This document shows, one piece after another, positions 20,221 through 29,519 of a DNA stretch of 64,000 bases. The DNA comes from Coix lacryma-jobi var. lacryma-jobi (taxonomy: Eukaryota > Streptophyta > Magnoliopsida > Poales > Poaceae), in the NCBI GenBank assembly GCA_009763385.1, contig CM019823.1, positions 27,247,668 through 27,311,667 on the forward strand, read 5' to 3'. The notes below the pieces were generated by a model. It ran no database searches and was not told where the DNA came from. It worked only from the letters and a program-made list of their open reading frames with translations. The stretch's first letter is position 1, and every line of letters starts with the position of its first letter. Both the position numbers and the translations under genes were made by a program.

Positions 20221-22335
20221 ATGTCGACCCTAAGTCAAGAACAATTTGATGATATTGTGAAGAAGGTTTCTGCTCATATAATTGAAGATCAAGCAAAGAA
20301 GCATGAAGATGAAATGAAGAAGATGAAAGATGAGATTGAGAGTTTGAGGCGAGCTTTAGACAGTAAAGCCGAATCATCCGGAAGTGGAGAAAATCCGCCA
20401 CAGCCCAAAGATGACAAGAAGAAGGGAGATGAAGAGAAAGGCAAGAGAGACAACGAGTTCTCTAGAGTGCCTTATGACTATAGCCAAATGGGCAAAGTCA
20501 TTCAATTGCCTAGCGTCAATCTAGGCAAACCACCCGCCTTTGATGGAATCAACTACAATGATTGGGCACACAAGATGAAGCTACACCTTCTTGCCGCAAG
20601 AGTTTGGGAGATTGTTGACAGTGGACCAAGTCATGTTGAAGGTCAAGAGTTCACCGACAATGATGTGATTGAGTTTCAACAAAATGTTCAAGCCACATCA
20701 TTGATCCTATCATGCCTTAAGCCTGAAGAAAGCAACAAGGTACATGGAATGGAGAGTGCCAAGAAGATTTGGGATACCCTTAGGATATCATATGAGGCTG
20801 ATGCAAGTGTGAGGAAGTGCAACATAGAGCTTCTTCATGGAAAGATTGAGAACTTTGCTATCAAGAAAAGTGAGACCACTCAACAAATGTTTGATAGATT
20901 CATGACATTGGTCAATCAGATTAGAGCTCTCGGAGACAAAAAGTGGGATGACTACTCAGCTGGAAGAAAGCTATTGAGAGCATATAGAAAGAGGAACAAG
21001 ACTCTTGCATCAATCATCATGGAGAGACCCAACTATGAGAGCATGGGACCTCATGAGATGCTTGCCAAAATAAAGCATCATGAAGTCTTGGATGATGAAG
21101 CTCTAGAAGATCAAGAGGAAAGCCACAAGAAGGTGGTAGCTCTCAAAGCTAATCAAGAAGAAGGAAGCAAGGCCCGAGATGACTCATCAAGTGAAGGAAG
21201 TGATGACTCCGATGATGAGATTGCTCTCTTTGTGAAGAACTTCCAAAGATTTATGAAGAAGAAAATGTATAAGAAGGGCAAAAGTGGATACTTCAAGAAG
21301 TCAAAGAAGAGGACATGTTATGAGTGTGGTGCGGATGATCATTTCATTGCCGATTGTCCACAAAAGAAGAACAAGAACAAGTATAGCAAGAGTGATGACA
21401 AGAAGCAAAGAAGAAGAAGAGGTGGTGAAGCTCATCTTGGTGAGGAATGGTTCTCAAAAGATGATTCAAGTGATGAAGAGAAGAGCAAGAGCAAGGAGAA
21501 GGAGAAGGAGAAGGAGAAGGGAGCGGCCAACATTGCCATACACAAGACCTCTTCTCCAAGCCTCTTCTCCAACATGGCTACATCGACAACTTCATCACGC
21601 TTGTTCGAGAACCTCTCCGACGACGAGGATGACTTCACTCATTCTTGCTTCATGGCTAAGGATGAGAAGGTATCATCTAACTCTCCTACTTGTTCTAGCG
21701 ATGAATATAGTGATGATGAAATGGATGAATTTGAGCTTAGCATAATCAGAAAATTTGGTAAGAAAGGTGGACCTAAAATCATAAAGTTGCTCACTAAATT
21801 AGAGAGTCGGAATGAGAGTCTTGCTTTGCAAGGGGACTTGATCTCTCAAGAGAGAGAAAAGAACCTTGCATTGGAAGCCTCTCTTGCAGAGGAGAAGTTG
21901 AAGGTTGAGAAATTGACCGTGGAATTATCTTTAGCCAATGACTCTAACAAGAAGTTGACTAAGGAGTGTTCCACGAGCAATGACTCAATTGCTAGCCTAA
22001 AGAATGAGGTTAGCTTGGTTCAAGAAAGCCTCACAAGCTTTCAAGATAAATATCAAACTCTTGAACTAAGCTACAACACTCTTTGGAATAGCACTTCTTC
22101 AACTTCTTCTAAGGATTCCGATGGCTCTAATGCCTCAACTAGTAATGGTTGCAAAAGATGCTATAAAATTGATATAAATGCTTGTGCAACTAACCTTGTT
22201 GAGCTAGAGAAGAAAGACAAGGAGATTCATAGGTTGAACATGATCTTGAGGAATGGTTGTAAGTGTAAGGTGCAACAACCAAAAGATATCCTCAAGACCG
22301 CAAAACACCCATCCATCAAGGATGGAATTGGGTAA
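20221..22335 (+). CDS. gag: Element B Gag, copia type with zinc knuckle and coiled coil
   Basis: 704 aa. The N-terminal 90 residues are charged (Lys/Glu). Residues ~95-310 look like the UBN2/copia gag domain (PPAFDGINYNDWAHKMKLHL; ..FDRFMTLVNQIRALG). The zinc knuckle CX2CX4HX4C (CYECGADDHFIADC) is at 366-379, followed by Lys- and Glu-rich stretches and a long C-terminal coiled coil (~515-690, LESRNESLALQGDLIS...). Long coiled-coil Gag extensions are characteristic of Sireviruses. The TAA at 22333 ends the frame; the sequence after it (to 22578) stays open in the same frame and reads like further polyprotein, so the TAA may be a later nonsense change or a gag/pol boundary. Structural particle protein in the cytoplasm. 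Confidence 0.9.
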   Translation: MSTLSQEQFDDIVKKVSAHIIEDQAKKHEDEMKKMKDEIESLRRALDSKAESSGSGENPPQPKDDKKKGDEEKGKRDNEFSRVPYDYSQMGKVIQLPSVNLGKPPAFDGINYNDWAHKMKLHLLAARVWEIVDSGPSHVEGQEFTDNDVIEFQQNVQATSLILSCLKPEESNKVHGMESAKKIWDTLRISYEADASVRKCNIELLHGKIENFAIKKSETTQQMFDRFMTLVNQIRALGDKKWDDYSAGRKLLRAYRKRNKTLASIIMERPNYESMGPHEMLAKIKHHEVLDDEALEDQEESHKKVVALKANQEEGSKARDDSSSEGSDDSDDEIALFVKNFQRFMKKKMYKKGKSGYFKKSKKRTCYECGADDHFIADCPQKKNKNKYSKSDDKKQRRRRGGEAHLGEEWFSKDDSSDEEKSKSKEKEKEKEKGAANIAIHKTSSPSLFSNMATSTTSSRLFENLSDDEDDFTHSCFMAKDEKVSSNSPTCSSDEYSDDEMDEFELSIIRKFGKKGGPKIIKLLTKLESRNESLALQGDLISQEREKNLALEASLAEEKLKVEKLTVELSLANDSNKKLTKECSTSNDSIASLKNEVSLVQESLTSFQDKYQTLELSYNTLWNSTSSTSSKDSDGSNASTSNGCKRCYKIDINACATNLVELEKKDKEIHRLNMILRNGCKCKVQQPKDILKTAKHPSIKDGIG

Positions 22336-25300
22336 AATAGGTATGGTGGTAAGGCCAATGGAAGGAAGATGGTCAATGGGGTACATTTTGTTAACTTTAA
22401 CAAAGGGGTTCCTCTCTTTGACCTAATGAACAAGGCCAACAAGATTGCCAATCCCAAGGCTCCACTTGCTAATGGTAAGATCAACAAGGAAAAGCAAGTG
22501 GAGGCCCCCAAGCAACAAAAGCCCATATCAAGAAGCTATACATGTGATTACTTGTGTTGTTGGGGGAGGATGGCAAGATAGTAGTCAAGTATGTTGGTGC
22601 CCTCAAGAAGAGGGAAATTATGAGAAATGTTTGGGTGCCAAAAGCTTATGTGACTAACCCCCTAGGACCCAATCTCATTTGGGTACCTAAATCAAGAACA
22701 TAAACTTGTTTTGTAGGAATATTCCTCCGGTGGGTCAAGTTGGGTGTTGGATAGTGGATGCACCAACCATATGACCGGGGCAAAAGAGATGTTCACCTCC
22801 TTCCAACCAAGCCATGACTCATGCAACAACATTGTGTTTGGTGACAATGGAAAGGGTGAGGAGCTTGGTTTGGGTAAAATTGCTATCTCAACTGACAATT
22901 CCATATCTAATGTATTACTTGTGCATTCGTTGAGTTACAACTTGTTATCCGTTTCTCAACTTTGTGAAATGGGTTACGATTGTTTCTTTACGGATAAGGG
23001 TGTGACCGTCTCTAGAAGAAGGGATTCCTCTATTGCATTTAAAGGCGTGTTGAAGGGAAAACTTTACTTAGTTGACTTCTCAACTAGTAAGGTAGAACCT
23101 ACAACATGTCTAATGGCAAAATCTAGCATGGGTTGGCTTTGGCACCGCCGACTAGCTCATGTTGGGATGAGGAACTTGGCCCAACTTCAAAGGGAAGGGC
23201 ACATCCTTGGACTAACCAATGTTTCTTTTGAGAAAGATAGGATTTGTAGTGCGTGCCAAGCCGGAAAGCAAGTTGGAGCAAAGCATCCAATCAAGAACAT
23301 CGTGTCGACCACAAGACCATTGGAGCTATTGCATATGGACCTCATCAGACCCGTTGCTTACCAAAGCATCGGCGGTAACAAATACGGTTTCGTTATTGTT
23401 GATGACTATTCTCGTTTCACTTGGGTGTTCTTTTTAGCAGATAAAAGTGAAACGCAAGGCGTTTTCAAGAAGTTTGCTAGAAGAGCACAAAATGAGTTTG
23501 ACATCAAGATTAAGAAAGTGAGAAGCGACAATGGGACCGAGTTTAGGAACACCAACATAGAAGAGTATCTTGATGAAGAAGGGATCAAGCATGAGTTCTC
23601 CGTTCCATATACCCCGCAACAAAATGGGGTTGTGGATAGGAAGAATAGAACTCTTGTTGAAGCCGCAAGATCTATGTTGGATGAGTACAAGACTTCCCAT
23701 GGCTTTTGGGCGGAGGCAATGAACACGGCGTGCCATGCAATCAACCGCCTCTACCTTCACAAGCTAAGAGGGAAGACGCCATATGAGCTTCTAACCGGTA
23801 ACAAACCGAAGGTGCATTACTTTTGAGTTTTTGGCTGTAAGTGTTTCATACTTAACAAGAGAGCCAAAAGTTCAAAGTTTGCACCTAAGGTACACGAAGG
23901 CTTTCTACTTGGTTATGGTACTAACGAACATGGCTACCGTGTATTCAATAATGCCACCGACACTATTGAGTTAACGTTAGACGTGACTTTTGATGAATCC
24001 GACGGCTCTCAAAAGGAGCAAGTCAATGATGAGCTTGTAGGTAATGACGTGTCTCCATCCGAAGCTATCAAGAAGCTTGCAACCGGTGATGTGAGGCCCG
24101 TTGAAATACAAGATGATGAAGATGATACATCACACACTCCACAAGATTCTCATGTCCATCATGTGCATCCAAATGCGCATGATGAAGCTTCCGCAACTCC
24201 GAATGGTGGTAGTGTGAGTGATGATCAAGTGATACACCAAGTTGATGATCAAACACAAGCTCAACATGAAGTTCGACAAGAAGATGGGGACATCAACACA
24301 TATGATGAAGATGATGAAGATGGACCCATCCAAAGGAGATCGCTTGTGCAACATCCAAGAGTTCATCATTTAGTTCAACGGGATCATCCCGTTGACAACA
24401 TATTGGGGAGCATACGGCGTGGGGTAACGACACGCTCTCGCTTAGCAAGTTTTTGTGAACATTACTTGTTTGTCTCCTCTTTGGAACCTCTTAGGGTGGA
24501 AGAAGCACTTGATGATCCGGACTGGGTGATGACTATGCAAGAAGAGCTGAACAACTTGACCAGGAATGAAGTCTGGTCCTTGGTGGAAAGGCTCAAGCAA
24601 AATGTGATAGGAACCAAATGGGTCTTCCGCAACAAGCAAGACGAGCATGGCGTGATGACAAGGAACAAAGCACGGTTGGTGGCTCAGGGTTTCACTCAAA
24701 TCGAAGGTTTGGATTTTGGGGAAACCTATGCACCTGTAGCTAGGCTTGAGTCAATTCGTATATTACTTGCCTTTGCTACTCACCATGATTTCAAGCTATA
24801 TCAAATGGATGTGAAAAGTGCATTCCTCAACGGCCCCCTCTCCGAATTGGTTTATGTGGAGCAACCACCGGGTTTTGAGGATCCAAAATTTCCCAACCAC
24901 GTCTACAAGCTTGACAAGGCGCTCTATGGGCTCAAACAAGCCCCTAGAGCTTGGTATGATTGCCTTAAGGACTTCCTACTCAAAAAGGGTTTTGAGATAG
25001 GAAGGGCCGATCCTACTTTATTTACTCGCAAAGTTGATAATGATATCTTTGTGTGCCAAATATATGTCGATGACATAATATTTGGTAGTACTAATGTGGC
25101 TTTTTGTGAGGAATTTAGTAGGATCATGACTAAAAGGTTCGAGATGTCCATGATGGGTGAGTTGAAGTACTTTCTTGGATTCCAAATCAAGCAACTCAAG
25201 GATGGCACGTTCATCAGTCAAACCAAGTATACAAGAGACATGCTAAAGAAATTTGAGATGGACAAGGCCAAACCCATCAAGACCCCCATGCCTACCAATG

Positions 25301-26015
25301 GACATCTTGATCTAAATGTGGATGGTAAGTCAGTGGACCAAAAGGTATATCGCTCTATGATCGGTTCATTACTTTACCTTTATGCATCTAGGCCCGATAT
25401 CATGCTTAGTGCGTGCATGTGTGCAAGGTTTCAAGCTAATCCGAAAGAATGTCATATTATGGCCGTTAAGAGAATCTTTTGATACTTAGTGCACACTCCG
25501 AATCTTGGCTTGTGGTATCCCAAGGGCTCCACTTTCGATCTACTTGGCTATTCCAATTCGGACTATGCCGGTTGCAAAGTGGATCGGAAGAGTACTACCA
25601 GGACTTGCCAATTTATTGGAAGGTCTTTGGTGTCTTGGAGTTCTAAGAAAAAAATAGTGTTGCCCTATCCACCGCCAAAGCCGAGTATGTGGCGGCCGGC
25701 GCATGCTGTGCTCAACTACTTTGGATGAAGCAAACACTAAAAGACTTCGGATGTGAGGAAACCAAAATTCCACTTTTGTGTGACAATGAGAGTGCTATCA
25801 AACTAGCGAACAATCCTGTAAATCATTCTCGCACAAAACACATAGACATCCGACACCATTTCTTGAGAGACCATGAAGCCAAAGGAGATATCGCAATACG
25901 CCATGTGAGCACCGAAAAGCAACTAGCCGATATCTTCACAAAGCCTTTAGATGAGTCAAGATTTTGTCCTTTGAGGAGTGAACTAAATATCATTGATTCT
26001 CATAACGTTGCTTGA
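22336..26015 (+). pseudogene. pol: Element B Pol (protease, integrase, RT, RNase H), broken
   Basis: Domains in copia order. Protease: WVLDSGCTNHMTG at about 22740. Pre-integrase HHCC finger: HRRLAH...CSACQAGK at about 23150-23270. Integrase core with Asp at 23338 and 23527, and an Asp codon GAT at 23635 where the family has Glu. RT with [11 protein letters not shown] (24804) and YVDD (about 25065). RNase H from about 25550 with KHIDIRHHFLRD. Breaks: a one-base loss in a G run near 22562 plus stops before the protease, in-frame TGA at 23824-23826 and TGA at 25480-25482 (element A has CGA at both), and a frameshift in an A run near 25650. All remaining blocks are readable, so decay is recent. 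Converts RNA to DNA and integrates it; this copy cannot. Confidence 0.92.
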
Positions 26016-26862
26016 GGTCTTGCACATATTTGTTTTCACCTAGAGACCTAGATAAATGCTTTGACAAAATATTGTGTGTGATTTCAAAATCTATTTTGCA
26101 TACTTCACTTGTGTCCATAGTTATGTACTGCTTGTATGAAATCTGGACATGTTTGAAGTATGTGTAGTATACCACTCAAGGTTCTCTTGGAATAGCCCTC
26201 TGTCCGCTCTGTTTTTGCACAGTCGGTAGTACCGCCATAGGGTCGGTGGTACCGACCCCTATGGGCGGTAGTACCGACCGTGTGGACCCGAGTATAAAAG
26301 GTCACGGTGAAATCCTTTTCAACCCTAATCAGTCAACTCTTTTTCACCGTGGCCGCCGCCTCCTTCAGCCGCAGCAGCCGCGCGACCTCTTCCTCCCTCT
26401 CCTCCTCTCGATCTCCTTCCTCCTCCACTCAAACTCAAATCCATCCGGTGGGAAGGTGCTTTGGAGTGTGGAGATCATCTTGGTGGTGTTCTTGAAGCCC
26501 GGAAGTTCCTCCTTCATTGGATTTCGGCCTCTTCTTCACGAGTAGCAAGGTACTAGGGTGTTCTTGCCCGATCTCTAAATGTACCTTGTTCTAGGTCGAT
26601 TCCTTTGGTAGGATTGCTCTATCTAGTGTGTAGATACTTCAAGGATGTATGGTTTGCAAGTTCATGGACGATTTGTGTGATTGGATTGAGGGGAACCGCA
26701 CGCTGCTGTGCGGTCGGTAGTACCGCCCACTAGGGTCGGTAGTACCGACCGCGCGCAGCGAGGGGTTTTCCTCCCCGATTTCGATCGTCGTCTTTGCTAC
26801 ATCCTTTGAAGTTGTCTTTCTATCACCTTTGTCTCACTTCGGTCTATGCTATCTTGTTCTAG
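26016..26862 (+). promoter_or_regulatory. Element B pol-ORF3 spacer: LTR-like palindromes, TATA box, possible leader intron
   Basis: Non-coding. At 26220-26281 there are three GGTCGGTRGTACCGACC/GGCGGTAGTACCG-type palindromes like those in the LTR, followed by TATAAAA at 26293-26299, the same order as in the LTR promoter. Downstream is a CT-rich leader, a possible splice donor (AAG|GTACTA at about 26550), two more palindromes (26714-26752), and a pyrimidine-rich acceptor-like TTGTTCTAG ending directly before the ORF3 ATG at 26863. The homologous block in element A (32901-33640) keeps palindromes and TATAAAA. Inferred: a separate promoter and spliced leader for ORF3. Confidence 0.6.
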
Positions 26863-28946
26863 ATGTCGCATAGCCGGAGGACCTCTCATGCTCGGACCGC
26901 TAGTGATGATGATGATGGGGAGTATGCTGCCTTGGAGCAAGGTGGTGTGCAGCCCGGTGGGCCACAGCGACGCAATCCTGCGCGCCGTGCTCGGTCTACC
27001 AGTGGGAGTATGGAGGAACTCCCTCGTCAGGTCCGTGGACGTTCATCCGGGGGCCACGTGGGACGTCGCAGCGTTGATAGTGCCAGGGGAGGTGGGAGCG
27101 GCCATGCCGGTGGCAGTGGGCATGCTGCTCCTCCGCCTTCTCCGCCCCCTGTCACAGGTCCGCCCGGGCGCCTGCATAGCGTCATTGTGGGTGGTGTGGC
27201 TCAGGCGGCTGGTGCTGAGCGTGAGGGTCGTTCTATCGATCCTCGCGTTGGACCGCCGTCTCCTCCGACTTCAGGGTTGATGCTTATCAACCGGGCGTTT
27301 CTTATGCACCCTGAAGCTGGAGCCGTGATGTCTGCCCCCGCACATCTTGCTAACACCATGGACTACTCTGACAGGAAGAAGAGGAATCTGTTGAGAAGGC
27401 AGCGCGAGGAGAACCCATACCTTTTCATCAGAGATGATTCAGTGGATCGGAGGTTTTGGTCGAGGTTCCAGCAGGACTATTATGTATCTGTTTGCTGGAA
27501 GAATTTCTATGCCAAAGGACATCCTCCCCTCTTTGAGCATAAGCGACTGGCAATCCACTCCTTGACAGACAAGGATTCGGAAGAGATTCAGGCTTTGGTG
27601 CAGAGGTTAGAGGAATGGAGGATTCTGGGGTTAGTGTCTGGTGAGCGCAGCTACAACCAGGAGATAATCTGTCAGTTTTGGGCAACCCTTTTCATTGATC
27701 AGGAGGCTCAGGTGCTGCACTGGATGACCCAAGGGGTCCACTACCGGTGCAACTTCGTCACCTTTGCTAGGTTGTTGGGCTTCAACCGTGACGACAGGGA
27801 TGCTCCTCGCTTATCTGAGATGTATGGTGGGGGCATGTACACAGAGCAGCTGCAGAGTTCAGGTGTATACATGGATGGTGTAGTGGCAAACTTCAAGGTC
27901 CCTGGCCTGAAGCCTGCCTACTTTGTCCTTAACAACTTGATGCGCCTGACTCTAGATCCTAAGGTTGGAGACCAAGACAACTTGAGAGATGATGCTGCCA
28001 AGATCCTTGTCCGGTTTGCTTTGCCAGATGGCCGGTTCAGCATCTCACATTTTCTCTGGCAAAAGATATCAGATGTGTACAATGACCCTCACAAGCTCCT
28101 GCCTTATGCTCCATATCTAATGCACATCATTGAGCATGTTGTGGGAGCTACCTTTGAGTACGACCGGATGGTGAAGGACTACAGTGTTCGGAAGTTTACA
28201 TCGATCCTCAAGGACAAGGGTGTTGTAGGCGACGAGGTTCCAGCAGCAGCAGCGCCTGGCGAGGCACATGACCCCGAGCAGGCTAGTGGGGATGTCCCTC
28301 CTGCTACCGCTCCTCCTTCGCATCATGAGAGGCATAGGAGTGGCGGTCTTCGCTCCGCTCTCGGCAAGATCTTCGAGTGGATGTGCTACAGGGCCGAGCG
28401 CGACGAGCGGCATCACCAGGAGGTGCGTGAGCACCTTGGTCTCCCTCAGCGTTCTCCGCGGTGCGTGAGCACCTTGGTCTCCCTCAGCGTTCTCCGCCCC
28501 GACCCCATCCAGATCCTTTTGCCGAGTATGATGCTCAACCCCAACACGATGATGATGATGATGACAGTGGTCAGCAGCAGCAGTAGCAGCCCCAGCAGCC
28601 CGGTGGTGGTGAGGCTGGCTTTTACAGCTCCATGCTGTTCCAGTCTCCTCAGTTCTATCCTCAGCCTCCACCACAGTACCAGGCTCCTCCCTACTACCCC
28701 GACTATGGTGCGGGTACGTCCTTTGCTGGCGGATCCACATCATATCAAGGTGGTGGTGATGGCTCGTACATGGGTTTTGCTGGCCCCGACGCCGATCCAG
28801 CTGGGAGTGGTGGTTTCCGCGACTCTACTCCTCCGCCGGATTCTTCTGCTCCGTCGTCGTTCCCAGGAGGTGATGTTGGTGCGGGTGCTTACTCCTCTCT
28901 CTTCGGTGGTCCTTATCACGGTGGGTCTTCCAGCGGCTACTACTAG
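26863..28946 (+). pseudogene. Element B third gene (ORF3), frameshifted
   Basis: Starts MSHSRRTSHARTASDDDDGE. Residues 1-150 are low-complexity (Arg/Gly/Ser, then Pro). A conserved globular region runs from about residue 194 (DRRFWSRFQQDYYVSVCW) to about 445, with YNQEIICQFWATLF, LHWMTQGVHY, FARLLGF, YFVLNNLMRLTLDPKVGD and LMHIIEHVVGATFEYD. Then follows a basic WMCYRAERDERH segment and an Asp/Gln run, then a Pro/Tyr/Gly tail ending SSSGYY* (28944-28946). The central part resembles the 'putative plant transposon protein' type of domain; it is not pol and has no clear signal peptide or TM segment, so an envelope role is not supported. A 38 bp tandem duplication (28422-28497) shifts the frame and a TAG lies at 28584. 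Function unknown. Confidence 0.8.
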
Positions 28947-29519
28947 TTCTTTGCTTATCTTGGCCTACCCGTTTTGGTACTTGATGCCAAAGGGGGAGTG
29001 TTAGGCTTTATCTTGATGTAATAGCCAGCTGTGAGAGAGGGTTAAACTTTGAGAACTAAGTGTGGTATGCTACTTTTAAACTTGTGATGTGATGTTGAGG
29101 ATGTAAAACTTTTTTGCTTAATGTTAAATTCATGTATGGTTCATCCTCTATTAATGCTCTTGTCTTGGTGATTGTTGTTTTCGATATGGCTATGAGATTT
29201 GAGTCTTTTTCTTTCTTCCATAGTCATTCGCTTCTCTTACTTCATTGTTATGTGGATCACCATGTCATATTGTTTATGCATCACAAAATTGATATATATG
29301 TTGTCTCACACACTTAGGCACCCCACGGATTGCAAAATTTAGGGGGAGCTCTTGTTCTTGTGTATGCAACCTTGTTTTTTAATCAAGGTTTGAAATTCAT
29401 ATCCAAAGCATACACTAAGGGGGAGCTTGAACTAAATTTTGGAATTCAAAAGCTTCAATTCTTTCTATCCTTATTGTAAGCCTAAGTTGGTTGTCATCAA
29501 TTACCAAAAAGGGGGAGTT
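28947..29519 (+). promoter_or_regulatory. Multiple polypurine tracts of element B
   Basis: Non-coding tail with four AGGGGGAG tracts: about 28989, 29341, 29419 and 29507, the last directly before the 3' LTR at 29520. This is the mirror of the arrangement in element A and a Sirevirus hallmark. The 29020-29320 interval is AT-rich and holds nothing else. Confidence 0.75.

Noticed and set aside
26863..28946. ORF3 as a retroviral-type envelope gene
   Set aside because: No signal peptide, no TM segment and no cleavage-site pattern visible; the protein is soluble-looking with low-complexity ends.
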